Positions 1 through 8,923 are shown, counted from the first letter of the stretch. The stretch is 64,000 bases of DNA from Amycolatopsis camponoti (GCF_902497555.1 NZ_CABVGP010000003.1:1736001-1800000), one strand, 5' to 3'. Notes: generated by a model from the sequence alone, not told the origin. Program-made: numbers and translations.

Positions 1-1
1 A

Positions 2-136
2 ACGGCTTCGGTACGGGTCCACGGCCGCGGCGCGGCGGCCCGCCCGCTCTCGGCTTCGCTCGCGCTCCCCGGCTCCGCCGGTGCGCCGTCGCCGGCCGAA
101 CCTCGCGGCTCCGTCCACGAGGAGGCCACGGCATGA
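2..136 (+). CDS. Possible 3' end of an upstream gene (partial)
   Basis: One frame stays open from the window edge to a TGA at 134-136 and ends in a Pro/Ala/Glu-rich tail. By position it could be the end of an imuA'-like gene, which in actinobacteria usually precedes imuB and dnaE2. No motif is visible in the 44 residues, and GC-rich DNA often stays open by chance. This is therefore only a placement-based guess. Confidence 0.25.
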   Translation, partial: TASVRVHGRGAAARPLSASLALPGSAGAPSPAEPRGSVHEEATA

Positions 137-242
137 CTTGGCATCCCCAGCGGACTCCCTCCCCGGACGGCCCCCGCCGCCCGAAGCACCATGTCCCCAA
201 GTCCCCGTGTTGGCCCGCCAGCCAGGCAAGCCGATCTTCCAG

Positions 243-377
243 GTACGCGAGCCGACTTTCTGGGTCCGTGAGCCGACCCTCTGGGCTGTCTGGGTCCGTG
301 AGTCGACCCGCCGGGTACGCCAGCCGACTCTGTGGGCACGTGAGTCGACTGTCTGGCCACGCGCGCCGCCTGGCCGG
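243..377 (+). repeat. Array A of the degenerate 21-bp repeat
   Basis: Six units follow one another in forward orientation at 243, 264, 294, 315, 336 and 357. Each is 21 bp apart from one 9-bp insertion after the second. The unit reads roughly G-T-A-C-G-C-G-A-G-Y-C-G-A-C-C-C-T-C-T-G-G. The same family recurs in intergenic arrays near 29.3, 56.7 and 63.8 kb. Here it lies directly upstream of the imuB-like gene and stays open in that gene's frame, which could mislead start calling. Confidence 0.8.
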
Positions 378-404
378 CTTCCGCCGCTCACTCGGGGAGG
401 CCGC

Positions 405-2012
405 ATGACCGTCCCCGCGCAGCGGCGTTCCGTCGACCTCCCCACCCGGATGCTCGTCCTCTGGTGCCCGGACTGGCCCGTGGTCGCCGCTGCGGCCGTT
501 GAGGGCGTTGCCGTCACCGCGCCCGCCGCTGTTTTCAGTGCGAACCGGGTTGTCGCGAGCAATGCCGGTGCCCGGCGGAACGGCGTCCGGCGGGGAATGC
601 GGCGGCGGGAGGCGCAGTCGAACTGTCCGGACCTGGCCGTCTTCGCCGCCGACGACGGCCGGGACGCGCGGCTCTTCGAAGCCGTCGCGAGGGCGGTCGA
701 GGCGCTCGTCGTCGGGGTCGAGGTCGTGCGGCCGGGGCTCGTCGCCGTCCCCGTCGACGGTGCCGCCGGGTACTTCGGCGGGGAGCACGCCCTCGTCGAA
801 CGGCTCGTCGACGAAGTGTCCGCCGCGGCGGGCGTGGAGTGCCAGGTCGGCGTCGCCGAAGGGCTCTTCGCCGCGACGCTCGCCGCGCGGTGCGGGGAGT
901 TCGTCGAACCCGGGCGCGTCGCCGAGTTCCTCGCGCCGCTGCCCGTCACCGAGCTCGACCAGCCCGGCGCCGAGCGCGCGGAGCTCGTCGACCTGTTGCG
1001 CCGGCTCGGACTGCGGACGCTCGGCGCGTTCGCTGAACTTCCCGAGCGCGACGTCGTCAACCGCTTCGGTGCCGACGGCGTGCTCGCGCACCGGCTGGCG
1101 CGGGGCCGTTCCGAACGTCCGCCGCTGCGGCGCCGGCCGCCGCCCGAACTGACGCTCACCGAGGAGTTCGACCCGGTCGTCGAGCGGGTGGACGTCGCGG
1201 CCTTCCTCGCCAAGGGCCTCGCGACGCGGTTCTGCGCCGGGCTCGCCGGGCACGGTCTGGCCTGCACACGGCTCGGTGTCTACGCGGTCACCGAGGAGGG
1301 CGAACACCTCGGCCGCGCGTGGCGGTGCGCGGAACCGCTGACGCCCGCCGGGGTCGCCGACCGCGTGCGCTGGCAGTTCGAAGGCTGGCTGCGCGCGGCG
1401 CCGGGCCGGCGTCCGACTTCGGGTGTGGTGCGGCTGCGGCTGGAGCCTGAGGAGGTCGTCGAAGGGCGGTCGCTGCAGCTCGACCTGTGGCGGAACGGCC
1501 GTTCCGACGAGGACGACGAACGCGCGGCGCGGGCGTTCGTGCGGGTCCAGGGACTGCTCGGGCCGGGGGGAGTGGTGACGCCGTTGCTCGACGGCGGCCG
1601 CGACCCGGCGGGCCGCGTCCGGCTGGTGCCGTGGGGTGACCCGCGCGAGCAGTCGGCGCCCGCGGACGCGACCTGGCCCGGACGGCTGCCGGCTCCTTCG
1701 CCCGCGACGGTCCTCGACCGCCCGGTGCCGGCCCAGGTCTTCGACGCCGAGGGCAGGCCGGTGGGCATCACGGCGCGCGAGCAGCTGACGGCGGTCCCGC
1801 GCGGGCTGAGCATCACCGGCGGCCCGCACCGCGAGGTCGTGGGGTGGGCGGGGCCGTGGCCGGTGGCGGGTGACCGCCGAAGACCGGGCCCCCGGCGCGC
1901 GCGGCTGCAGCTGCTGATCGCGGGCGAGCCGGACGACCCGCCCGACGCGGTGCTGGTGCACTGCGCGGGCACGGAAAATCCACTGTGGACGGTCGAGGGA
2001 GTGTACGACTGA
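405..2012 (+). CDS. imuB: ImuB-like Y-family DNA polymerase homologue
   Basis: This 535-residue protein belongs to the Y-family-related ImuB group. These proteins bridge the beta clamp and DnaE2 in SOS-induced mutagenic translesion synthesis. The N-terminus begins with a palm-like strand (LVLWCPDWPV) that lacks the usual catalytic acidic pattern, as expected for a non-catalytic ImuB. A QLDLW sequence at about residues 358-362 resembles the clamp-binding motif known in mycobacterial ImuB. ATG 405 is chosen because GGGGAGG lies just upstream; the frame is open back to 81 only through the 21-bp repeats. A small ORF and dnaE2 follow immediately. No LexA box is seen in the window, so the promoter may lie further upstream. 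Confidence 0.88.
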   Translation: MTVPAQRRSVDLPTRMLVLWCPDWPVVAAAAVEGVAVTAPAAVFSANRVVASNAGARRNGVRRGMRRREAQSNCPDLAVFAADDGRDARLFEAVARAVEALVVGVEVVRPGLVAVPVDGAAGYFGGEHALVERLVDEVSAAAGVECQVGVAEGLFAATLAARCGEFVEPGRVAEFLAPLPVTELDQPGAERAELVDLLRRLGLRTLGAFAELPERDVVNRFGADGVLAHRLARGRSERPPLRRRPPPELTLTEEFDPVVERVDVAAFLAKGLATRFCAGLAGHGLACTRLGVYAVTEEGEHLGRAWRCAEPLTPAGVADRVRWQFEGWLRAAPGRRPTSGVVRLRLEPEEVVEGRSLQLDLWRNGRSDEDDERAARAFVRVQGLLGPGGVVTPLLDGGRDPAGRVRLVPWGDPREQSAPADATWPGRLPAPSPATVLDRPVPAQVFDAEGRPVGITAREQLTAVPRGLSITGGPHREVVGWAGPWPVAGDRRRPGPRRARLQLLIAGEPDDPPDAVLVHCAGTENPLWTVEGVYD

Positions 2013-2014
2013 GC

Positions 2015-2464
2015 ATGGACGAGGACTACGCACGAAAGCTCCGAGCCTGGCTGCGAGCCGAACCGGGAGCAACGCCCCGCCGAGCCGAAGAGGAGCGCGA
2101 ATGGCTGCGAGAGGTTCCGGCTCCAGCAGCCGGCGACCACCACGCGGCACCTGCCGCGGAGGTGGGTGACGCGGCGAGCGAAAGCTGGTCGGTGCGCGGA
2201 CAGCTGCCCGATGCCGAGGAAGAGTGGGTGTGCCCGGTGATCATGCTGCCGGTTCCGCGCTCGTCGAAGGAGAACGGCTGCCGCCTGAGCGGACCCGCCG
2301 ACCGGCGACGACGCACCGATGCGGCGGAGGATCACCCGGCCACCCCGGCGGCGGAGCCGCGCCCCATGAGTGACGCCGAGGCTCGGAGCCGCTGGAACCA
2401 CCCCAGCAACTGGCACCGTCGCCGCCGGGAGGCGCAGGGAACCGAAGAGCCCGGGAGCCGCTGA
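2015..2464 (+). CDS. Hypothetical protein between imuB and dnaE2
   Basis: This 149-residue protein is rich in Arg, Glu, Ala and Pro and has no recognised domain. It starts two bases after the imuB stop, and its TGA abuts the dnaE2 ATG, so it fills the gap exactly and should be translated with the mutasome genes. The first part has a loose internal repeat: AWLRAEPGATPRR followed by EWLREVPAPA. The C-terminal third carries SRWNHPSNWHRRRRE, a basic Trp-containing patch that might bind nucleic acid. Function is unknown; location suggests a role with ImuB and DnaE2. Confidence 0.6.
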   Translation: MDEDYARKLRAWLRAEPGATPRRAEEEREWLREVPAPAAGDHHAAPAAEVGDAASESWSVRGQLPDAEEEWVCPVIMLPVPRSSKENGCRLSGPADRRRRTDAAEDHPATPAAEPRPMSDAEARSRWNHPSNWHRRRREAQGTEEPGSR

Positions 2465-5400
2465 ATGGGCTGGAACAACCCGCCCGTCCGCTGGAAGGAC
2501 CTCGCCCGCACCCTCGCCGGCGGGGTGCCTCCCGGCGACCACGGCGACAGCCCCGCCTGGGGCCGCAAGCGCGAGGCCTACCAGCGGCCACAGAACCTCC
2601 CCACCCGGCGCAACGACGACGGCGGCGAAACCGTCCGCGTCCCCTACGCCGAGCTGCACTGCCACTCCAACTTCAGCTTCCTCGACGGCGCCAGCCATCC
2701 CGAAGAGCTCGTCGAAGAAGCCGCGCGCCTGCAGCTCGACGCCATCGCGCTCACCGACCACGACGGCATGTACGGCGTCGTCCGCTTCGCCGAGGCCGCG
2801 CGGGAACTGGGCGTCAACACCGTCTTCGGCACCGAGCTCAGCTTCGGCCTCCAGGGCCCGCAGAACGGCGTCGCCGACCCCGAAGGCGAGCACCTCCTGC
2901 TGCTCGCCCGCGGCGACCAGGGCTACCGAGCCCTCTGCCGCGCCATCACCGCCGGCCAGATCCACGAGCACGCCGAGAAGGGCAAGCCCAGCTACGACCT
3001 CGGTGCGGTCGCCGAGGAGGTCGCCGGGCAGTGCGTGGTGCTGACGGGCTGCCGCAAAGGCGCGGTGCGCACCGCCCTCGTCACGCACGGCCCGGCGGCC
3101 GCCGCGGAGAAACTGAAGGAACTGACAGACCGGTTCGGCCAGGACAACGTCTACGTCGAGCTAACCGACCACCGCCAGCCGCTCGACAGCACCCACAACG
3201 ACGTCCTGACGAAGCTCGCCGGCGAACTGGGCCTCCCGACCGTGGCCACCACCGCCGCGCACTACGCCCGTCCGGAACGTGCCCCGCTCGCCGACGCGCT
3301 CGCCGCCATCCGCGCCCGTCGCGGGATCGACGAGCTGGAAGGCTGGCTGCCCGCCGCCGGAACGGCGTTCCTCCGCAGCGGCGCCGAAATGGACGTCCTG
3401 TTCCGGCGCTACCCCGGCGCCGTCCGCCGCAGTGCGTTGCTGGGCATGGAATGCGCCTTCCCGCTCAAGCTGATCGCCCCGAAGCTGCCGCCCTTCGACG
3501 TCCCCGAAGGCCACACCGAAGCGACCTACCTGCGCGAGCTGACGAAAAAGGGCGCGGAGGAGCGTTTCGGCGGCAAGGAACACGAAGAAAAGGCCAACGA
3601 GCAGATCCAGCACGAGCTGGAAATCATCGAGCAGCTCGGCTTCCCCGGCTACTTCCTGATCGTCTGGGACATCGTCAAGTTCTGCAACGACCACAAAATC
3701 CTCTGCCAGGGCCGGGGTTCGGCCGCGAATTCGGCCGTCTGTTACGCGCTCGGCATCACGAAGGTCGACTCGGTGGCCAACAAGCTGCTCTTCGAGCGCT
3801 TCCTCGCCCCGGACCGCGACGGCTACCCGGACATCGACCTCGACATCGAGTCCGACCGCCGCGAGGAGGCCATCCAGTACGTCTTCGAGAAGCACGGGCG
3901 CCTGCGGACCGCCCAGGTCGCGAACGTGATCACCTACCGCGCCCGGTCAGCCGTCCGCGACGCCGCGCGAGCACTGGGCTACTCGCCGGGGCAGCAGGAC
4001 GCCTGGAGCAAGCAGATCGACCGCTGGGGATCGTTGCGCAGCACCGAAAAGGACCACGACCACGACATCCCGGACGAGGTCGTGCAGCTCGCGTTCGCGC
4101 TCGAGGACTTCCCGCGGCACCTGGGTATCCACTCCGGCGGGATGGTCATGTGCCACGAACCCGTGAGCCAGGTCGTGCCGGTCGAGTGGGCGCGGATGGA
4201 AAACCGCAGCGTCATCCAGTGGGAGAAGGAGGACTGCGCCGCCGCCGGGCTCGTCAAGTTCGACCTGCTCGGCCTCGGCATGCTCTCGGCCCTGCACTAC
4301 ATGCTCGACCTCGTCGAGGAGTACAAGGGCGAGAAGATCGACCTCGCCGAGCTGGACCTCACCGACCAGAACATCTACGGCATGCTCTGCCGCGCCGACG
4401 CGATCGGCGTGTTCCAGGTCGAAAGCCGCGCGCAGCTGGCCACCTTGCCACGCCTCAAGCCCGACAAGTTCTACGACCTAGCCGTCGAGGTCGCGCTGAT
4501 CCGGCCCGGCCCGATCCAGGGCGGTTCGGTGCACCCGTACATCCGCCGCAAGCAGGGCATCGAGGAGTGGGACTACGACCACCCGCTGCTGGCGACGGCC
4601 CTGGAGAAGACCCTCGGCGTGCCGCTGTTCCAGGAGCAGATGATGCAGATCGTCTTGGACGTCGCCGACTTCACGGCGGCGGAGGCCGACCAGCTGCGGC
4701 ACGCGATGGGCTCGAAGCGCTCGGACCGGAAGATGGACCGGTTGCGTCAGCGGTTCCTCGAAGGCGCCGCCGCGAACGGTGTCGAAGACGAGCTGGCGCA
4801 GAAGATCTTCTTGAAGCTCAAGGCTTTCGCGAACTTCGGCTTCCCGGAGAGCCACGCGCTGAGCTTCGCGCACCTGGTCTTTTCCAGTGCCTACTTCAAG
4901 TTCTACCACCCGGACGCGTTCCTGGCGGGCCTGCTGCGCGCTCAGCCGATGGGGTTCTACTCACCGCAGTCGCTGGTCGCGGACGCCCGGCGGCACGGCG
5001 TCACCGTGCACGGCCCGGACATCAACCGCAGCCTGCCGCACGCGACGCTGGAGCCGGGCGGCGGGAAGTACCACGACGTCCGCACCGGGCTGAGCACCGT
5101 ACGGATGATCGGCGAGGACGTCGCGAAGCGGATCGTCACCGAACGGCAGGCGAACGGCGACTTCACCGACATGGCCGACGTCGCCCGCCGCGTGCGGCTG
5201 AAGACCCCGCAGATCGAGGCGCTCGCCACGGCCGGCGCGTTCGCCGGGTTCGGCGGCGACCGCCGTCAGGCGCTGTGGACCGCGGGCGCCGTCGCCGGGG
5301 AACGCCCGGAGAAGCTGCCGGGCCTGGTCGGCGGGTCGGCGCCGACGCTGCCCGGGATGGACGGCATCGACCTCGCGGCGGCGGACGTCTGGGCCACCGG

Positions 5401-5770
5401 GGTATCGCCGGACAGCTACCCGACCCAGTTCATCCGCGACCGCCTCGACGCGCTCGGCGTCGTCCCGGCGAACGGCCTCGCCGACCTCGACGACGGCGTG
5501 CGCGTGCTGGTCGGCGGCGCCGTCACGCACCGGCAGCGCCCGGCGACCGCGGGCGGTGTCACCTTCCTCAACATCGAGGACGAGACGGGGATGGTCAACG
5601 TGATCTGCACGCTCGGCCTGTGGCAGCGCTACCACCGCGTCGCGCGCGCGAGCCCGGCGCTGCTGATCCGCGGGGTGGTGGAGAAGGCCGACGGCGTGGT
5701 CAGCGTGCTCGCCGACCGCGTCGAGGCGCTGCCCATGCGGATCAAGGCGAAGTCGCGGGACTTCCGGTGA
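2465..5770 (+). CDS. dnaE2: Error-prone DNA polymerase III alpha subunit DnaE2
   Basis: This 1101-residue C-family polymerase performs SOS mutagenic synthesis with ImuB. The N-terminal PHP domain shows AELHCHSNFSFLDG (His65, His67). The palm carries YPDIDLDIESDRRE with acidic residues near 456-460. A C-terminal OB-fold region ends near LADRVEALPMR. The length is typical of DnaE2 and shorter than replicative DnaE1. The start MGWNNPPVRWKDL resembles other actinobacterial DnaE2 N-termini and follows the previous stop directly. The 3' end overlaps the convergent methyltransferase gene by 29 bp. Confidence 0.95.
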   Translation: MGWNNPPVRWKDLARTLAGGVPPGDHGDSPAWGRKREAYQRPQNLPTRRNDDGGETVRVPYAELHCHSNFSFLDGASHPEELVEEAARLQLDAIALTDHDGMYGVVRFAEAARELGVNTVFGTELSFGLQGPQNGVADPEGEHLLLLARGDQGYRALCRAITAGQIHEHAEKGKPSYDLGAVAEEVAGQCVVLTGCRKGAVRTALVTHGPAAAAEKLKELTDRFGQDNVYVELTDHRQPLDSTHNDVLTKLAGELGLPTVATTAAHYARPERAPLADALAAIRARRGIDELEGWLPAAGTAFLRSGAEMDVLFRRYPGAVRRSALLGMECAFPLKLIAPKLPPFDVPEGHTEATYLRELTKKGAEERFGGKEHEEKANEQIQHELEIIEQLGFPGYFLIVWDIVKFCNDHKILCQGRGSAANSAVCYALGITKVDSVANKLLFERFLAPDRDGYPDIDLDIESDRREEAIQYVFEKHGRLRTAQVANVITYRARSAVRDAARALGYSPGQQDAWSKQIDRWGSLRSTEKDHDHDIPDEVVQLAFALEDFPRHLGIHSGGMVMCHEPVSQVVPVEWARMENRSVIQWEKEDCAAAGLVKFDLLGLGMLSALHYMLDLVEEYKGEKIDLAELDLTDQNIYGMLCRADAIGVFQVESRAQLATLPRLKPDKFYDLAVEVALIRPGPIQGGSVHPYIRRKQGIEEWDYDHPLLATALEKTLGVPLFQEQMMQIVLDVADFTAAEADQLRHAMGSKRSDRKMDRLRQRFLEGAAANGVEDELAQKIFLKLKAFANFGFPESHALSFAHLVFSSAYFKFYHPDAFLAGLLRAQPMGFYSPQSLVADARRHGVTVHGPDINRSLPHATLEPGGGKYHDVRTGLSTVRMIGEDVAKRIVTERQANGDFTDMADVARRVRLKTPQIEALATAGAFAGFGGDRRQALWTAGAVAGERPEKLPGLVGGSAPTLPGMDGIDLAAADVWATGVSPDSYPTQFIRDRLDALGVVPANGLADLDDGVRVLVGGAVTHRQRPATAGGVTFLNIEDETGMVNVICTLGLWQRYHRVARASPALLIRGVVEKADGVVSVLADRVEALPMRIKAKSRDFR

Positions 5771-6491
5771 GCGGGCGCCGGACGATCGTGACGATCTCCG
5801 GGCTGTCGCCGGTCACGGGGGTGCGGTCCCAGTAGCCGTACTGCTCGTCGACGACCAGCCCGGCGTCCTCGATGAAGCCGGTCAGGGAAGGGATGTCGAG
5901 GAAGCGCAACGTGCTTTCGCTGTACTGCGGCGCGTCCCACTGAGGGCTTTCGTACGTCGTCGTGAAGCTGACGTAGCCGTTCTCGAAGGGCCCGGCGTCG
6001 TTCCACGACCGCACCTCACCGGCCTCCCAGACGTGCGCGGGCGTCCAGCGTTCCCAGCCGCGAGCGGCGGGATTGCGCGTGTCGAACCCGAACCGGCCAC
6101 CCGGCTTCAGCGCGCGGTGGATCGCCGAGAACGCCGTGCGGAGTTCGTCGTCGGTCAGGAGCACCTGGAACGCGTGCCCGGTCATCACCGCGAAATCGAA
6201 CTCGCTTTCCCAAGCGGCGGTCGACAAATCGCCGTGCACCCACTCGACGTCGTCCCGGCGGCGGGCCTGGATGAGCATGCCCTCGGCGGGGTCGAGGCCG
6301 ACGAGCCGTCCCGCGTGGCCGGACTCGCGCGCCCAGTGCAGCAGCGAACCGGTGCCGCAGCCGACGTCGAGCACCGACTCCGCGGCCATGATCATCGGCA
6401 GGTAGAACGCGAAGTCGCCGCTGCTCTCGCGCGGGTTCATCACGTCGTAGAGCGAGGCGAGGTAGGGATCGACGTAGTCGTGGTCGGGCAC
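5742..6491 (-). CDS. Class I SAM-dependent methyltransferase
   Basis: This 249-residue protein has the Rossmann methyltransferase motif VLDVGCGTGSLL near residue 40. The acidic motif II LVGLDPAEGML and the post-motif region ALKPGGRFGFDTRNP follow. It resembles small-molecule methyltransferases of the Methyltransf_25 type; the substrate cannot be read from sequence. The gene is convergent with dnaE2 and overlaps its end. It is transcribed in the same direction as the thioesterase/AraC pair upstream, with a 31-bp gap, and may be co-transcribed. Confidence 0.88.
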   Translation of the reverse strand: MPDHDYVDPYLASLYDVMNPRESSGDFAFYLPMIMAAESVLDVGCGTGSLLHWARESGHAGRLVGLDPAEGMLIQARRRDDVEWVHGDLSTAAWESEFDFAVMTGHAFQVLLTDDELRTAFSAIHRALKPGGRFGFDTRNPAARGWERWTPAHVWEAGEVRSWNDAGPFENGYVSFTTTYESPQWDAPQYSESTLRFLDIPSLTGFIEDAGLVVDEQYGYWDRTPVTGDSPEIVTIVRRPLTGSPATSP

Positions 6492-6522
6492 GGCGCCACC
6501 GTAGTGAGGGGGCCGGGAAAGA

Positions 6523-6951
6523 TCACCCGGTTTTCGGCGCCAGGCCCAGCAGCTCCGGGTGGGCGGCCAGCTCCCGCCAGTACTCGCCGGGGTCCGGGAG
6601 CAGCCGCCGCCGGTCGAGGTCCAGCAGCCCCGACACCGACGACACCGAGGCGACGAGCGTCCCGTCCGGCGCGTGGAACTCCTGCTCGACCCGCGAGGTC
6701 TTGCCTTCGCCGTAACGGAATTCGCAGCTTACCGAGACCTCGCTGCCCGGGACGAGCTCGCGGTGGAACCGCACGGTCGTCTCCAGGTTGACCGGACCGA
6801 TCCGGCGCGCGGTCAGCTCGGCGGGGTCGATGCCGGCGGCCCGCACGCACACCCAGCGTGCGTGGTCGGCGTAGGCGAGGTAGGCCGGGCCGCGGACGTG
6901 GCCGTTGACGTCGAGGTCGTCAGCGCGCACCGCGATGGTGACTCGGAACAT
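6523..6951 (-). CDS. Acyl-CoA thioesterase, hotdog fold (4HBT type)
   Basis: This 142-residue single-hotdog protein has the pattern DLDVNGHVRGPAYLAYADHARW, with Asp near residue 16 as the likely catalytic acid, typical of YbgC/4-hydroxybenzoyl-CoA thioesterases. The central strand region ETTVRFHRELVPGSEVSV also fits. The ATG at 6951 lies inside the 3' end of the upstream araC-type gene (32-bp overlap), which implies translational coupling. It probably hydrolyses an acyl-CoA thioester; the acyl group is unknown. Confidence 0.85.
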   Translation of the reverse strand: MFRVTIAVRADDLDVNGHVRGPAYLAYADHARWVCVRAAGIDPAELTARRIGPVNLETTVRFHRELVPGSEVSVSCEFRYGEGKTSRVEQEFHAPDGTLVASVSSVSGLLDLDRRRLLPDPGEYWRELAAHPELLGLAPKTG

Positions 6952-7732
6952 GCCGGCGATCGTGGCGCACGGGCGGGGCGGGCGTCTGGAACTTTTCGGC
7001 CACCCGCACGAGCGCGGCCGGGGAGGAACCGGACAGGCGACGGCATTCGCGGCCGAGGTGCGACTGGTCGGCGTACCCGAGTTCGGCGGCGGCGCGCGCC
7101 AGCGACGTCCGCCCGGCGACCAGGGGCTCGAGGAGGCGCAGGAACCGCTGGAACCGCCGGACGCGGTGCAGCTGCTTGGGCCCGGCGCCGACCGCGTGGA
7201 CGAGGTGCCGCCGCAACGCGCGTTCGCTGATCCCCACGGCGACGTCGGACGTCCGCGTGGCCGCGCCGAGAGCCCGGACGGCGGCCAGCACCCGCCGGTC
7301 CGGCGTCGCACTCCGGCGAGCGACGAGCGTTTCGAGGATTCCGCGCTGGGCTTCGGGATCGGCGGCAGCGAGGGCTTCTTCGGCGCGACGGGCGTCGGCA
7401 CCCCAGAGGTCGCTCAGCCGGGTCGCGCCCGCGGGCAGCTCCGGCATCGATGTGCCGAGCACGGCGGCCGCGGCCCCGCACCGCAGCCGCACGCCGACTC
7501 GCGACGCGTCGGCGGGCACCCACAGCCGCAGGGGAGCGCCGACGGTGACGACCACCGTGAGCGCGTCGCCGTCCCAGACGAGGTCCGCGCAGCCGTCCGG
7601 GAGCACGCGCAGCGGCCGCGCCCAGCCGGTTTGCCCGTGCCAGCCGCAGGCCAGGACGCCGGCCAAAGCGGCCGGAGGCGCGACTTCGCGGTACACCGAC
7701 CGCGCCGCCAGCGGCCGCAGCGGAACTCCCAT
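6920..7732 (-). CDS. AraC-family transcriptional regulator
   Basis: The protein has 270 residues. The N-terminal part (VLPDGCADLVWDGDAL) matches the DUF6597 sensor type often found in actinobacterial AraC proteins. The C-terminal half carries two helix-turn-helix segments, DVAVGISERALRRHLVHAVG and the diagnostic LAELGYADQSHLGRECRRLSG-type second helix. It overlaps the thioesterase gene downstream and diverges from the VOC gene with a 75-bp gap, so it may control both. The effector is unknown. Confidence 0.88.
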   Translation of the reverse strand: MGVPLRPLAARSVYREVAPPAALAGVLACGWHGQTGWARPLRVLPDGCADLVWDGDALTVVVTVGAPLRLWVPADASRVGVRLRCGAAAAVLGTSMPELPAGATRLSDLWGADARRAEEALAAADPEAQRGILETLVARRSATPDRRVLAAVRALGAATRTSDVAVGISERALRRHLVHAVGAGPKQLHRVRRFQRFLRLLEPLVAGRTSLARAAAELGYADQSHLGRECRRLSGSSPAALVRVAEKFQTPAPPVRHDRRHVPSHHRGAR

Positions 7733-7807
7733 GAGCCCAGTATGCAGCGGTCAGGAACTGTCCTATTTCGACCTTATCGTCGGGGCCACACCGACCGAGG
7801 AGGAAAC

Positions 7808-8266
7808 ATGGTTCCCGCCGGCTACACGACGGTCACCCCGTGGATCATCGGCCACGACACCGCCGGCCTGCTCGACTTCCTGAAGCGCGCTTTCGACGCC
7901 GAGGAGCTCGGCCGCGTCGCCGGCGAAGACGGGAAGATCGGCCACGCGGAGGTCCGCATCGGCGATGCCGTCGTGATGGCGTTCGACTCGCCGGACGACT
8001 GGGCGGACACCCCGGCCTTCTTGCGGCTTTACGTGCCGGACAGCGAAGAAACCCAGCGGCGCGCGATCGCGGCGGGCGCGACCGAAGTGACGCGCCAGAC
8101 GGTGTTGTTCTTCGGCGACCGCGTCGGCCGCGTGCGGGATCCCTTCGGAAACCTGTGGTGGATCCAGACCCGCTTGGAGGACCTGGACGAAGCCGAGATG
8201 GCGCGCCGCGCGCAGCTGCCCGAGTACGTCGAGGCCATGAACTACGTCCAGGGTGCGAAGCTCTAG
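7808..8266 (+). CDS. VOC family (glyoxalase/PhnB-like) protein
   Basis: This 152-residue vicinal-oxygen-chelate fold protein starts MVPAGYTTVTPWIIGHDTAG, as PhnB/YdcN-type proteins do. It continues with a beta-alpha-beta pattern (IGHAEVRIGDAVVMAFDS; VGRVRDPFGNLWWIQTR). The RBS GAGGAGGAAAC sits immediately before ATG 7808. It diverges from the AraC-type gene. The enzyme activity cannot be assigned; such proteins include glyoxalases, dioxygenases and drug-binding proteins. Confidence 0.85.
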   Translation: MVPAGYTTVTPWIIGHDTAGLLDFLKRAFDAEELGRVAGEDGKIGHAEVRIGDAVVMAFDSPDDWADTPAFLRLYVPDSEETQRRAIAAGATEVTRQTVLFFGDRVGRVRDPFGNLWWIQTRLEDLDEAEMARRAQLPEYVEAMNYVQGAKL

Positions 8267-8294
8267 CCGGACGCGGGTGTGGCACCCTGGGGCC

Positions 8295-8882
8295 GTGCTG
8301 GAGACGGGGGAGGACTACCGCGAAGCGGTGTTGTCCGGGCAGTGGTGGGAAAAGCGCCGGTTCACCGGGTGCGACTTCACCGGGGCGGACCTGAGCGGGC
8401 TGCGCACGCGCGGCTGCACCTTCGACGACTGCGTGTTCGGGCGGGCCGACCTCTCGCGCTCGCGGCACGACGCGTCCGCGTTCCGGTCGTGCACCTTCGA
8501 CCGCTCGGTGCTGGTCGAAAGCCGCTGGACGTCGTGCTCGCTGCTCGGCTCGTCGTTCGCCGAGTGCGGGTTCGGCGGCATCGCCCTCACCGAGTGCGAC
8601 CTGTCGCTGGCGTCGCTCGCGAAAGCGCGGCTGCGCAAGCTGGGCCTGTCCGGGCTGCGGCTGCGCGAAGCCAACCTGACCGAGGCCGACCTCACCGGCG
8701 CCGACCTGCGCGGGAGCGACCTGACCGGCGCCCGCCTCCAGGCCGCGAAGCTCGACGGCGCGGACCTGCGCGGCGCACGCCTCGACGCGAACGCCCTGGT
8801 CCAGGCGAACCTGCGGGGCGCCGAAGTGGACGTCGAGACGGCCATCGCCTTCGCCGCCGCCCACGGGCTCGTCATCCGCTGA
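8295..8882 (+). CDS. Pentapeptide repeat protein
   Basis: Runs of A(D/N)LXX-type pentapeptides fill most of the 195 residues, for example CDFTGADLSG near residue 20 and LTEADLTGADLRGSDLTG near residue 140. This predicts a right-handed quadrilateral beta-helix. Some members of the family are DNA mimics protecting gyrase from quinolones, but most have no known role. GTG 8295 (VLETGEDYREAV) is preferred; an in-frame GTG at 8253 would overlap the VOC gene. A strong terminator follows 6 bp after the stop. Confidence 0.85.
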   Translation: MLETGEDYREAVLSGQWWEKRRFTGCDFTGADLSGLRTRGCTFDDCVFGRADLSRSRHDASAFRSCTFDRSVLVESRWTSCSLLGSSFAECGFGGIALTECDLSLASLAKARLRKLGLSGLRLREANLTEADLTGADLRGSDLTGARLQAAKLDGADLRGARLDANALVQANLRGAEVDVETAIAFAAAHGLVIR

Positions 8883-8887
8883 AACCA

Positions 8888-8916
8888 CGAAGGCCCCGGC
8901 AGCGCCGGGGCCTTCG
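8888..8916. terminator. Bidirectional hairpin terminator
   Basis: A perfect 13-bp stem (CGAAGGCCCCGGC and its complement) with a 3-nt AGC loop lies between the convergent pentapeptide and TNT-protein genes. It probably ends transcription from both sides. Confidence 0.8.
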
Positions 8917-8923
8917 AAGAAGC

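Noticed and set aside
81..404. N-terminal extension of the imuB-like protein to position 81
   Set aside because: The extra residues are low-complexity or come from 21-bp repeats, and a good RBS precedes ATG 405.
1..404. LexA (SOS) box upstream of the mutasome genes
   Set aside because: No GAAC-N4-GTTC-like site was found in the visible upstream DNA; it may lie outside the window.
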